Below the pieces are notes generated by a model. The model ran no database searches. It had not been told where the DNA came from and saw only the letters and a program-made list of their open reading frames with translations. The translations under genes were made by a program, and so were the position numbers. Source: Elusimicrobiota bacterium (lineage in GTDB: Bacteria > Elusimicrobiota > UBA8919). Taken from it: a stretch of 64,000 nt of DNA. Where the stretch lies: NCBI GenBank assembly GCA_016928195.1, contig JAFGLF010000078.1, forward strand, positions 1 to 64,000, given 5' to 3'. Below, piece by piece: positions 50,325-59,458 of this stretch (positions are counted from its first letter, which is position 1; each line of letters begins with the position of its first letter).

Positions 50325-51146
50325 TTAGCCTTTGACCGCACCTGCGGTAAGTCCCTTTATTATATTTTTCTGCATCGCAAAATAAACAACCAGAATAGGA
50401 ATCGTGGCAATCGTAAGGCCTGCCATAAGTAACGGATAATCCGTGACATACTGTCCCTGGAAAACCATAATTCCTCTCTGAATCGGCATAAGCGACCTGT
50501 TGCTTATGATAATCAATGCTAATATAAATTCATTCCAAACATTTAAAGCCGTAAAAATACCCACTGTAGCAAGAGCAGGCCTTGCTATCGGAAGCATAAC
50601 ATACCAGTAAGTAGTAAATCTGCTGCATCCGTCAACCGCAGCTGCTTCATCCAGTTCCTTTGGAATCTCTTCAAAAAACCCTTTAAGAATGAAAATAGCA
50701 AGCGCAAGCCCCGAATTTATGTATGGAAGAATCAAACCTATTCTTGTATTGACTATACCGAGCTTAATAAGAAGTACATAAAGCGGAATAAATGCTCCCG
50801 GTATGGGAATCATCATAGAAGCAATAAAAAAGTAAAAAAGAACCTGCGAACCGGGAAACTTTATCCTGGCAAAGGCATAGGCGGCAAGGGAGGATAGAAA
50901 AAGAACGCCTATTACCGTAAAGAATGTATAAATAACACTGTTAAAAAAATATATTCCGAAACTCCCTTCTTTCCATGCAATAGCAAAATTTTTCCACTGG
51001 AATTCAGCAGGTATAAGACTCATACTGCGGAATATCTCCTGCTGGGATTTCAGTGCGCAGGAAACCATCCATGCCAGAGGAAACATACAGCATATAACAA
51101 CTACACATAAAAGAAGATGAATTAATATTAAGTTTCTAGTTTTCAT
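50325..51146 (-). CDS. Sugar ABC transporter permease (MalG-type)
   Basis: A 273-residue inner-membrane permease of the carbohydrate uptake transporter-1 group. Six membrane helices are visible, with the ATPase-contact EAA loop EAAAVDGCSRFTTYWYVMLP at about residues 179-198. The C-terminus KNIIKGLTAGAVKG is typical of MalG-type proteins. It overlaps its partner permease by 4 bp. No ATPase gene is near; such systems often share a MalK/MsmK-type ATPase encoded elsewhere. Confidence 0.94.
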   Translation of the reverse strand: MKTRNLILIHLLLCVVVICCMFPLAWMVSCALKSQQEIFRSMSLIPAEFQWKNFAIAWKEGSFGIYFFNSVIYTFFTVIGVLFLSSLAAYAFARIKFPGSQVLFYFFIASMMIPIPGAFIPLYVLLIKLGIVNTRIGLILPYINSGLALAIFILKGFFEEIPKELDEAAAVDGCSRFTTYWYVMLPIARPALATVGIFTALNVWNEFILALIIISNRSLMPIQRGIMVFQGQYVTDYPLLMAGLTIATIPILVVYFAMQKNIIKGLTAGAVKG

Positions 51147-52051
51147 TTTTCATATTTCTTTGAAACCCTCAATTGGATAAAAGAAACAATCATAAGTATC
51201 AAACCCAGAACTACAGCCATGGCTGTAGCATACCCAAAATGATAGGATTCAAATGCTTCCTTATATATTCTTGTAATAGGGACCTCGGTATGAAAACCGG
51301 GACCGCCTCCGGTCATAGAAATAATCAAAGCAAATGCCTGCATTGTTCCTAAAATAGTTAAAATAGAAACTATAATACAAACCGGGAATAACTGGGGGAG
51401 TGTGACATTTATAAACTGCTGCCATGCATTGGCACCGTCAATCTGAGAAGCCTCATAGAGTTCCTTAGGTATTCCCTGAAGTCCTGCAAGAAAAAGAACA
51501 AAAGCATAACCAAAACCATGCCAGGCAGTAACAACGGCAACAGCAAGCAGAGCGGTATCCGGATCAGCCAGCCATGCCCTGAGATGAACAACAGCAACAC
51601 CCATTACTTTTAAAAAATAATTAAAGATACCGTAATTCCCGTTAAATATCCAACGCCAGATTATACCGACAACAATAACCGACAAAACAGGCGGGATAAA
51701 GAAAACCGTCCGGTAAAAACCCTTGCCTTTTGAAAGGTGCTGGTCCGTAATAACCGCTATGGCAAGTGCAAAAGAATTCTGAAAGATAAGACAGAAAATG
51801 GCAATAAAAACGGCATGCCATACTGATAACCACCAGATTTTATTTGAGAAAATAATATCAATGTAATTTCTGAATCCGACGAATTTCATTGTAGGAGAAA
51901 TACCGTTCCATTCAAAAAAGCTTAATTGAAAAGTTTTTAAAAACGGGTAAACTCCGAATATAAGATAAATAATCAGGGCAGGAAGTATAATAAGGTATAC
52001 TCCCTTAACACGGTTTGCTTCTTTTAATTTTTGTTTAAAATAATCAATCAT
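51143..52051 (-). CDS. Sugar ABC transporter permease (MalF-type)
   Basis: A 302-residue permease with six membrane helices and the EAA loop EASQIDGANAWQQFINVTLP near residue 205. VYLIILPALIIYLIFGVYPF forms the first helix, as in UgpA/MalF-type proteins. It overlaps the binding-protein gene by 4 bp and the MalG-type permease by 4 bp, so the three form one importer for a sugar or oligosaccharide. Confidence 0.94.
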   Translation of the reverse strand: MIDYFKQKLKEANRVKGVYLIILPALIIYLIFGVYPFLKTFQLSFFEWNGISPTMKFVGFRNYIDIIFSNKIWWLSVWHAVFIAIFCLIFQNSFALAIAVITDQHLSKGKGFYRTVFFIPPVLSVIVVGIIWRWIFNGNYGIFNYFLKVMGVAVVHLRAWLADPDTALLAVAVVTAWHGFGYAFVLFLAGLQGIPKELYEASQIDGANAWQQFINVTLPQLFPVCIIVSILTILGTMQAFALIISMTGGGPGFHTEVPITRIYKEAFESYHFGYATAMAVVLGLILMIVSFIQLRVSKKYEK

Positions 52052-53334
52052 TTTTTTATTATCTTTTCTTTTTTCTTCTGGACTTCTTTAAGGACTTCTT
52101 CGGGTGTCTTTTCTTTTATCAGAATCGACTGTATTCCCTTAAATAAAACCTCTTCCACTTCATATTTTTCAGCAATATGAATTTTAGGAGTCAGGTTATT
52201 CAGTCCTTCGGCATTTTTTGCCAGAACAGGAGGCAGACCTTCGAGCGTATTTTTATTAGCAGAAAGTTCGTTACCTTCTTTTGAATAACGAATCTGCTGG
52301 TCTTTATGGGTAAACCACTTTAAAAATTTTATTGCTTCCTCAGGATACTTAGAACATGTTGTTACAGCCGCAGCTGCCCCCAAACCCCCTGCAAGATACA
52401 ATGGATATTTTGCTTTAGGGTCTTTTGGAGGCTTCATAACTCCAAAATTCAAATCAGAATTCATCTGTTTATAAACGTTAACCGCCCACGAACCGTTCAG
52501 GGCCATTGCCACATCTCCGTTAGCAAATAATCTTTCCGATTCCTTGTTTGGAAGAGTAACTATTCCATCAACAAACATACCGGCATCCCTCATTTCAACA
52601 ACTTTACGCAGTGCGTTGTTCCAACCCGGAGAAGTATAGGGATACTGCCCTTTAATCGTTTTTTCTATATTATTTTTCCCGAGATAACTCCATGCATAGG
52701 AATAAATAAATACACCATTCATCCATAAATCTCCGAATCCGGAGGTAAAAGGAGCAATCCCCGCTGATTTAAGTTTTTTACCCGCTGCTATAAACTCATC
52801 CCATGTTTTCGGAGGATTTTCAGGGTCAAGACCTGCCTTTTTAAAAAGTTCCTTGTTATAGTAAATCTGAATATTAATTGCGGAAATCGGTACACACCAG
52901 CAGGAATCCGGCTTTACACCCCACTGGTTCTTAAGATAATAAAATTCCTCTTTCGGATTGCCGTAAAACCAATCCTTCCAGCCTTTATCCATTTCCTCTG
53001 TCAATTCAACAATTTTACCCGCAGTAATATATCTGGCTAAAAACTCTCCTGTTGCAGCTATACCAATAATGTCCGGCAGGGTATCAGCCTGGGCAGCAGC
53101 CTGAAGTTTATTAAAATACTGCTGGCCAACCGGGGCTGTAAGTTCAAAAATAACCTTAATCCCTGTTTTCTCTTCATACTCTTTAGCAAATTTCTCAAGA
53201 AGCTTATGTTTATCAGCCCACCATTCCCAAAAAACAATTTTTATCTGTCCGGTATCTTCAGTTTTTTTAGTACAGGAAAAAAATCCCGAAACCAGAAAGA
53301 TTAATACCATTAATAAAACATTTCTTTTTATCAT
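52048..53334 (-). CDS. Sugar ABC transporter substrate-binding lipoprotein
   Basis: Start taken at the ATG at 53334, preceded by GGAGGAAG; the longer frame from 53376 has no ribosome site. The 428-residue product has a lipoprotein signal (LMVLIFLVSGFFSC) and a family 1 extracellular solute-binding fold: KIVFWEWWADKHKLLEKFAK, VPISAINIQIYYNKELFKKA, and ALNGSWAVNVYKQM with aromatic residues for sugar stacking. It would capture oligosaccharides in the periplasm for the two permeases that follow. Specificity is not readable; context suggests a glucose/mannose oligosaccharide. Confidence 0.93.
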   Translation of the reverse strand: MIKRNVLLMVLIFLVSGFFSCTKKTEDTGQIKIVFWEWWADKHKLLEKFAKEYEEKTGIKVIFELTAPVGQQYFNKLQAAAQADTLPDIIGIAATGEFLARYITAGKIVELTEEMDKGWKDWFYGNPKEEFYYLKNQWGVKPDSCWCVPISAINIQIYYNKELFKKAGLDPENPPKTWDEFIAAGKKLKSAGIAPFTSGFGDLWMNGVFIYSYAWSYLGKNNIEKTIKGQYPYTSPGWNNALRKVVEMRDAGMFVDGIVTLPNKESERLFANGDVAMALNGSWAVNVYKQMNSDLNFGVMKPPKDPKAKYPLYLAGGLGAAAAVTTCSKYPEEAIKFLKWFTHKDQQIRYSKEGNELSANKNTLEGLPPVLAKNAEGLNNLTPKIHIAEKYEVEEVLFKGIQSILIKEKTPEEVLKEVQKKKEKIIKK

Positions 53335-53351
53335 TCTTCCTCCGTTGTTCT

Positions 53352-56150
53352 TTACTGCCTTACCGCTTTTTCCCAATCGGATTTACCTGCAAGGTAACTT
53401 ATATTAAAATTTCTGCTTTCTTTCGGCTTAAGTATAAATTCTTTAAATATCAATTCTACCGTAAAAAAATCCTTTCCCTGCCAATAACCTATTTTCCATA
53501 CCGAATCCTTATCAAACTGCTGTGCAAAATATTCTTCACTCTTTGAGTCAAGAGCCAGACACCAGCCTTCGCTTGGAAAATAATGTTTTTTATCCATTAT
53601 TGCTTTAAACGGTTCATTGACGATCCCTTCTATGGTAGGAACTATTATTTTATGTATAAGTTCTGCCTTTTCCGGAGGGCCGGGAGCTAGGTCAGGATGG
53701 GTACTCCAGACAAAACTTGCATCCTCTTTCCCTAAGTTTTCAACTGTATAACTTACATGCAGTTTTCTTGTTTCCGCAGTCAGGGTCATTTTCCGCTTAA
53801 GTAGAAGATTATCTTTTGTTACCGCAGACATAATCAAAGATTTTTTTTCTGCACTTTCTTCAATCTTATACTGCCATTCATTGTTCCACACTTCTCCGGG
53901 CCAAATATCAGGGAAGGTATCATTAATCCCTCCGTATTCAACCCATTCCTGGGAATCCTTATCTATAACCTTTTCTACCGCAGGATATTCAAGAAATAAT
54001 TGATTATTTTGTGTCTCGCGCAGGTAAAAAGCCAATATTCTTCCTCCCAGTGCCGATGTAACCTGAACTTCAATCTCGTTATTACCAAGTACAAAATCCG
54101 TCCGTCCGTCAGCATTAATATCTCCCTTAACCACAGCAACTTCCGTCTCTTCTATCACTTTAAAAGGTTCGCTTACAGAGAGCTTTTCTTTACTATGGCT
54201 GGTTAGTAATGCTGTAACAACAGCATTTTCTACTGCACTTGTAGGTGTTACAAAAAAGTCAATTTTCTTTTCATCGGTACTATTTAAAACATACGAGGCT
54301 TTTGAAGGATTAACCTTCCAGCCGTGAGGTACTTCCAAAACGATATTTCCGGAATCAGAAGCATCTCCCTGGTTAGTTATCCGAACCGAAACTTTTTCTT
54401 TTTTGTTCAACCTTAAAATATTATTAGGCCCTATGTCCATATGAAAAAAGAAAGGTTTTACTTCAATAACCGCGACGGGCGAACGCACTAATTTTTTCCC
54501 TGATTTTAATTTCGCCTCTATCATAGCCTTTATGGTTTTTGTTCTTTTTTTTGGAACACTGATTTGGAAAGGAATCATTGTTTCTTCACCGGCATTCAAA
54601 TCAATCCTCACGGTTTCCCCGATTAACCAATTCGAAGGTATACCATCCTCGCTAACAATACTGAGCTTACCTTTTACAGGTTCTTTCGATTTATTTCTGA
54701 TAACAACGGAAAAATCCTTTGAAGTACCCGCAAAAATAGTTGTCTCTTTTGGATAAATCGATAATTCGACTTCTTTATCTTCCGGGAATTTTATTTCCTG
54801 CTGTTCAATCTCCTCTTTCAGTTTATTAACAATAGATTGTGTTTTATTATAATCGCCTTCCACAAATAAATCTATTGCTTTCTCTGTCTCTGTTTCATAC
54901 GAACCAAGAAGGCCGTGCCCGGTTTTCCCATTTTTTCTTAATTTCTTTATCTGGCTTTTTATATCATAAATTTCTTTAGGGATTCTAATAGCACTATACT
55001 TAAAATTTTTATTCTTCAGCTTGGATGTATAATCGGAAGTTATTTCTAAATATTTATATCCATATTCAAAAGTCGGCTCTATTGTCGACCCTTCGGCAAA
55101 ATCGTTCCATGTTATAATCTGAATCCAATGGGCATCATATTTTAAGCACTCATCCCATGTCATTTTATATACCTCTCCTTCCTTTCTCGGAAGAATGGTA
55201 CGGCCTCCGCCCCAGCCCCATGTACCATAACTATCAAAACCGGGACATGCTTCTCCGCTGATAAATTTAATTTTACCTTCTGCCAGAGCCTGTTTTGACT
55301 CTTCATAAAATTTTATCCTGCGGTCCGGCCCTCCGGAAACCCAGGGATATATACTATCAGCAACATCCAGAAACCCGGTTTCCTCAATGCTCCTGTTCCA
55401 ATGCCATTGATAATTAGCTATAAATAAAGGTTGAGAATCCCCTGCGGACCCAAAAATCTCTCTCCATTCCTCAGGTGAAAAAGAAGTAGCATTTTTGCCT
55501 ACCATAAATGGCGGTCCCCAGCCGAAGTTTGTAATCACAGGCCGTCCGTTAATCCTAAAATAAGCTTTACTCTTTCCATACTCTGAAAAAATTCTTTTAA
55601 CATCTTCACTTGCTTCAATTACCGCCTCATGCCTGTTAGAAGCACCGGAAAAAGGGGGAAACATACATTTATCGTCAATATCAATACAGACTTTGAAGTT
55701 CAGTTTTTCCGCTGCTTTCAGAAGCTTTTTAAAACCAATATCTTCATGCCTGGGATTACCGTTTTCGTCTTCAAATCCATACCAGTTGACGACAAAACCG
55801 TCTATGCCGGCTGCTTTTGCCAGCAAAATATGATATTCTACAACATCCTCATCAGTTGAATCATATGGTCCGATTAAAGGATAATGTAAAGAAGCAATAT
55901 CCCGTCGTCCGTTAGGCAGTATTCTGTCCGGATTGCGCCTATGGCCTTTTTGAAACCAGGCCCAATTGCACCATCCATTGCTTATTTCCGGTCTTCCGAA
56001 CCAGGTCATATAATGAGCAAAAATCTGTTTTTCCTTTTGAACCGAAGGATAAAACCTTTCTATTTTCTCCGAGTAAGAATAAATGCTATAAGCTTTAGAA
56101 AATATTATGATGATTAAACTTACTACTAATACTTTTAATATTGTTTTCAT
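53352..56150 (-). CDS. GH99/GH71-like exported enzyme with C-terminal Ig-like domains
   Basis: A 932-residue protein with an N-terminal signal or anchor helix. Residues about 40-390 look like the GH99/GH71-type barrel: IFAHYMTWFGRPEISNGW, IDGFVVNWYGFEDENG, CIDIDDKCMFPPFSG and IITWNDFAEGSTIEPTFEYG. Residues about 455-660 are NPCBM-associated/CARDB-like Ig domains; about 670-930 is a beta-rich domain resembling those that recognise sugars. GH99 members are endo-alpha-mannosidases/mannanases. The enzyme would act outside the cytoplasm ahead of the importer that begins 18 bp downstream. Family call by motifs; the exact family and bond are uncertain. Confidence 0.75.
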   Translation of the reverse strand: MKTILKVLVVSLIIIIFSKAYSIYSYSEKIERFYPSVQKEKQIFAHYMTWFGRPEISNGWCNWAWFQKGHRRNPDRILPNGRRDIASLHYPLIGPYDSTDEDVVEYHILLAKAAGIDGFVVNWYGFEDENGNPRHEDIGFKKLLKAAEKLNFKVCIDIDDKCMFPPFSGASNRHEAVIEASEDVKRIFSEYGKSKAYFRINGRPVITNFGWGPPFMVGKNATSFSPEEWREIFGSAGDSQPLFIANYQWHWNRSIEETGFLDVADSIYPWVSGGPDRRIKFYEESKQALAEGKIKFISGEACPGFDSYGTWGWGGGRTILPRKEGEVYKMTWDECLKYDAHWIQIITWNDFAEGSTIEPTFEYGYKYLEITSDYTSKLKNKNFKYSAIRIPKEIYDIKSQIKKLRKNGKTGHGLLGSYETETEKAIDLFVEGDYNKTQSIVNKLKEEIEQQEIKFPEDKEVELSIYPKETTIFAGTSKDFSVVIRNKSKEPVKGKLSIVSEDGIPSNWLIGETVRIDLNAGEETMIPFQISVPKKRTKTIKAMIEAKLKSGKKLVRSPVAVIEVKPFFFHMDIGPNNILRLNKKEKVSVRITNQGDASDSGNIVLEVPHGWKVNPSKASYVLNSTDEKKIDFFVTPTSAVENAVVTALLTSHSKEKLSVSEPFKVIEETEVAVVKGDINADGRTDFVLGNNEIEVQVTSALGGRILAFYLRETQNNQLFLEYPAVEKVIDKDSQEWVEYGGINDTFPDIWPGEVWNNEWQYKIEESAEKKSLIMSAVTKDNLLLKRKMTLTAETRKLHVSYTVENLGKEDASFVWSTHPDLAPGPPEKAELIHKIIVPTIEGIVNEPFKAIMDKKHYFPSEGWCLALDSKSEEYFAQQFDKDSVWKIGYWQGKDFFTVELIFKEFILKPKESRNFNISYLAGKSDWEKAVRQ

Positions 56151-56170
56151 TATTTACTTCTCCCAGATGC

Positions 56171-58171
56171 TCATTCTGCTTCAAGAAGAGTGAGTTTGCT
56201 AAATACAACCTTATCCCCTTTATTTGTGGGTGCCTCCTCCTGTGTGCTAACTCCCACCTGAAGTCTTATCTGCTGTATCCCCGAAAGACCTGTTATGTCC
56301 TTTAAATTGTAGGTTTTTACTCCTAATTCATTTGTATCATACTGAATTCTTTTCCATCCTTCAGGAAGATCCGGATGATGCATTATTATATACCAATATC
56401 TTGTTACATCTAAAACATTTATTTTAAGGATAGGGCTTTCATCAAAATTTATCTTAATATCCGTATGTACACTGCCAAACATACTGTTGGGTGAATTTCC
56501 TGTAATTATTGCTTTACCGTCTATAATTTTGATAGTAGCACCTGTTATTGAGCCATCCTCCATCTTATCGGCCCATTTTCCTTCAATAACAAGATCAAAC
56601 TTAGGAGACATTTTTTCCGAAGATGTTTTTACTGACTTCTTCGGCTCCGCAGTTGGAGGTTCACCCATTGAAATATCAGGCACTTCTTTTCCTTTGAATC
56701 TGAATCCTGTGAAAGTAAAAAACTCGCCTTTGTTCCCTGTAGTTTTTCCTTCGGTAGTTATACCAAGCTGTAATTCAAATTTCTGTTTTCCCGAAATCTT
56801 AATATAATCCTTCAGATTAAAAAAATGTTCCCCGGACTTTTTTATCGCACTTCCGATCCTCGCATATCCGCCTTCAAACTGGTCTCCCTTAAGAATTATA
56901 TAAGCATACCCTAATTTCGAAATCGATTTTATATCTATCATAATCGTATCGTATTTATTAAAATCTGCTTCAATATCCCTATAAACACACCCGTAATGCT
57001 GTTTTTCGCTGGTTCCTGTTACTGTTATACCATCTTTATCATATTTTATTGTCGCATCTGAAGATGATCCGTCTCCCCAACAATCATTCCACTCACCCGC
57101 AATATTATGTGAACCTGCATCTCCTGCTGCCGATTCAGCTTTTTCTGTTGATTTTTTCTTTCCATGCGGCTTTCCGGACAGCCTTAACTCCGAAAAAACC
57201 ATTTTGCTCCCGAAATTATTTGAATCTTTTTCTCTGACTACTCCCAGCTGCAGCCTAACAGCTTCCGCTTTATTAAAATTTGTTATATCTTTTATGTTGT
57301 ACGAAAAAAATCCTTTTTCATCTGTCGGCGCCTGTACATGTGTCCAACCGCCTTTAATCTTCTCAGACCCCATTATTATATACCACTTATCGCTTACCTC
57401 TTCTACTTTTATTTCAAGGAAAGTATAGGACGCAAAATCAATCTCCATATCTTTATATACAACTCCATATGATATTTTTTTGCTGGTCCCTGTTATTGTT
57501 CCTATATCCCCGTCATATTTTATCGCTGCATCCGAAGGCGCTCCGTTCCCCCAATGGTCATTCCACTCACCCGCAATTTTATACACACCTTCTTCTTCCT
57601 CTATTACCTCCGCTTTTTTTATTACCCTTTCCTTACCATATGCTTTTTTTGACAATCTCAACTCCGAAAATGCCATTCTGCTTTCTATGTTTGAATCCTC
57701 TTTACCAAAAACTCCCAGCTGCAGCCTGACATATTTTATTCCCTTCAGTTTTGTTATATCTTTTATATTGTAGGAAAAAAATCCTTTTTCATCCATCGGG
57801 GGCTGTATATGCATCCAGCCGCCTTTAATTTCAGGAGCTCCTGCGATTATATACCACTTGCCTTTTGTTTCTTCTACTTTTATTTCAAGAAACGGATATG
57901 CTGAAAAATCAATTTCCACATCCTTATATACAACCCCATACGGTTTTTCTTCGCTTGTTCCTTTAATAAATGCCTTTTTACCCGAAGTATAAATCTTTGC
58001 ACCGCTTTTGCTCCCGTCCTCCCATTCTGCTTTCCATGAAGAAATATCCTTTGCTTTTCCGGAATGAAAGATATAAATAAGGTCCGATTCATTAACAGAA
58101 CAATAAACAACGGAATTTATTGTCACAAAAACTGTAAAGATTGCGAAAACAGAAGTTATATATTTTTTCAT
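56171..58171 (-). CDS. Exported protein of four tandem carbohydrate-binding-like domains
   Basis: A 666-residue protein: signal peptide (1-25) then four copies of a 135-150-residue beta-sandwich (about 38-175, 195-335, 350-490 and 520-666). Each copy has W-x-x-x-W/D-G-x-x-x-x-A-x-I-K, Y/F-G-x-V-Y/H-x-D-I-x-I-D-F, a KWYII strand and F-x-Y-N-L/I-K-D-I-T followed by RLQLGV. Linkers are rich in Lys, Glu and Ala. I do not know the family; it resembles CBM folds. It is the first gene after lacI, so it is probably the main surface or periplasmic glycan-binding protein of the locus. Confidence 0.75.
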   Translation of the reverse strand: MKKYITSVFAIFTVFVTINSVVYCSVNESDLIYIFHSGKAKDISSWKAEWEDGSKSGAKIYTSGKKAFIKGTSEEKPYGVVYKDVEIDFSAYPFLEIKVEETKGKWYIIAGAPEIKGGWMHIQPPMDEKGFFSYNIKDITKLKGIKYVRLQLGVFGKEDSNIESRMAFSELRLSKKAYGKERVIKKAEVIEEEEGVYKIAGEWNDHWGNGAPSDAAIKYDGDIGTITGTSKKISYGVVYKDMEIDFASYTFLEIKVEEVSDKWYIIMGSEKIKGGWTHVQAPTDEKGFFSYNIKDITNFNKAEAVRLQLGVVREKDSNNFGSKMVFSELRLSGKPHGKKKSTEKAESAAGDAGSHNIAGEWNDCWGDGSSSDATIKYDKDGITVTGTSEKQHYGCVYRDIEADFNKYDTIMIDIKSISKLGYAYIILKGDQFEGGYARIGSAIKKSGEHFFNLKDYIKISGKQKFELQLGITTEGKTTGNKGEFFTFTGFRFKGKEVPDISMGEPPTAEPKKSVKTSSEKMSPKFDLVIEGKWADKMEDGSITGATIKIIDGKAIITGNSPNSMFGSVHTDIKINFDESPILKINVLDVTRYWYIIMHHPDLPEGWKRIQYDTNELGVKTYNLKDITGLSGIQQIRLQVGVSTQEEAPTNKGDKVVFSKLTLLEAE

Positions 58172-58198
58172 ATATACTCCTCCTTTTAAATTCCTTTA

Positions 58199-59254
58199 TT
58201 ACTTCTTTCTTCCGGTTGACATACGAACAACCAGTTTCGTTTCTACAACAATTTTTTTCTTAGGAATTTTCTGATTATTAATCCATTCCATAAGGTACTT
58301 CACCGCCTGTCTCCCCATATCTTCCTTGGGCACATGAATAGTTGTCAGAGGAGGATTTGTCCTTATACCCATATCAATATCATCAAATCCAATAATAGAT
58401 ATATCATCAGGAACCTTTAACCCCTTTTCCTGAGCTGCATATAAAGCACCTATCGCTGTTTTATCGTTACAGGCGATAACCGCCGTAGGCGGAGAGGATA
58501 AACGTATCAGTTTTTCCATTCCCTCATAACCACAAGGGAAATCCGTATCATCCTGGTTACTGCCATCAGGTCTATACAGAACTTTTTGAACCAGCTTTTC
58601 ATCAAAACCGATATTGGAATCCTTAAGGCATTTTTTATACCCCTGTAATCTTTCTCTAAAACTCTGGGATTCCTCTATATCAGCATAATAACCTAAAATA
58701 AAACCGATTCTTCTGTGTCCCAGAGCAATTAAATATCTTACTGCTTTGTAGACCCCCCCCTCATTGTCAATAACAATTGTTGTTGATGAACCACCTTTTA
58801 TAAAAGGGTCTATCAAAATATGGGGGATAGAAAACTGCTGCATATTTCTTATAACTTTGCGTGACTTTGCAGATAAAAATACAATCCCGTCGACAGTGTG
58901 CATTTCAATCATTGGGGGGAGAAATTTTGCGGGAAAATCTATCGTAGAGAAAAGTAATCCGTATCTGTTCAGTTTAACTTCCTGTTCAATTCCCTGAAAA
59001 ACACTTGAACAGTACGGGTCACTAAAAAGATATGCCTGGGAACTTTCATAGATAAAACCGATGTTTTTTGTTATTCCCTTTGACAAACCGCGCCCGAATG
59101 AATTGAGTCTGTAATTCAACTCCTTTGCGGCCTTTCTTACTTTGCCCTGGGACTTTTTGGAAATCCTGTCAAGGAACCTTCCATTAAGCACAAAAGAAAC
59201 ACAGGACTGCGAAACTCCGGCTTTTTTTGCCACATCCAACATGGTTGCTGACAT
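58199..59254 (-). CDS. LacI-family transcriptional regulator
   Basis: A 351-residue repressor. The DNA-binding head has the LacI helix-turn-helix and hinge (MLDVAKKAGVSQSCVSFVLN, residues 5-24; VRKAAKELNYRLNSFGRGLS), followed by a periplasmic-binding-protein-like sensor (IGFIYESS, HRRIGFILGY, AVIACNDKTAIGALYAA, ISIIGFDDIDMG). It heads the glycan locus. A near-consensus promoter and an 18-bp palindrome with a central CG lie just upstream, so it probably represses itself and the genes behind it until a sugar ligand binds. AAGGGG precedes the ATG. Confidence 0.93.
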   Translation of the reverse strand: MSATMLDVAKKAGVSQSCVSFVLNGRFLDRISKKSQGKVRKAAKELNYRLNSFGRGLSKGITKNIGFIYESSQAYLFSDPYCSSVFQGIEQEVKLNRYGLLFSTIDFPAKFLPPMIEMHTVDGIVFLSAKSRKVIRNMQQFSIPHILIDPFIKGGSSTTIVIDNEGGVYKAVRYLIALGHRRIGFILGYYADIEESQSFRERLQGYKKCLKDSNIGFDEKLVQKVLYRPDGSNQDDTDFPCGYEGMEKLIRLSSPPTAVIACNDKTAIGALYAAQEKGLKVPDDISIIGFDDIDMGIRTNPPLTTIHVPKEDMGRQAVKYLMEWINNQKIPKKKIVVETKLVVRMSTGRKK

Positions 59255-59265
59255 TGCAATTCCCC

Positions 59266-59302
59266 TTGTTAATATTCTCGTCTGTTAATACTCTGTTAAT
59301 AC
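59266..59302. repeat. Three direct repeats of tgttaata in the lacI leader
   Basis: ttgttaatattctcg (59266-59280), tctgttaatac (59281-59291) and tctgttaatac (59292-59302) are direct repeats at 11-14 bp spacing. The last overlaps the palindromic operator. They may be extra half-sites for the regulator. Confidence 0.6.
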
Positions 59303-59311
59303 GTTTTAACA
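59294..59311 (-). promoter_or_regulatory. Palindromic LacI-family operator
   Basis: TGTTAATACGTTTTAACA: six-base half-sites TGTTAA/TTAACA around a centre in which ACGT is itself symmetric. A central CG is typical of LacI-family operators. It begins 2 bp after the -10 box, across the predicted transcription start, and 40 bp before the lacI ATG, a position that would block transcription. Confidence 0.7.
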
Positions 59312-59313
59312 AT

Positions 59314-59341
59314 AGTATAACAAAAAAAAGAAATTTGTCAA
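59314..59341 (-). promoter_or_regulatory. Near-consensus sigma70 promoter of the lacI-glycan locus
   Basis: On the minus strand TTGACA (59341-59336, perfect), a 16-bp spacer, then TATACT (59319-59314). It is the best promoter in this end of the window and lies directly upstream of the operator. Confidence 0.78.
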
Positions 59342-59371
59342 GAAAAAAATTAAATTACAAAAAATATTTTT

Positions 59372-59408
59372 TTACAGGTAAACAGTTGATACGCAAATTA
59401 CCCTGTAA
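59372..59408 (-). terminator. Terminator-like hairpin after the third PorV-like gene
   Basis: TTACAGGGTAA pairs with TTACCTGTAA (one bulged base) across a 16-nt loop, followed on the minus strand by an A-tract and then TTTTTT. It lies 50 bp after the PorV-like stop and 30 bp before the lacI promoter, so it probably separates the two units. The rest of the 204-bp gap holds only the promoter and operator. Confidence 0.5.
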
Positions 59409-59458
59409 GAAATGACCGAACAAAGACAGGAACAATGCAATCAATAAGGAGATTAATA

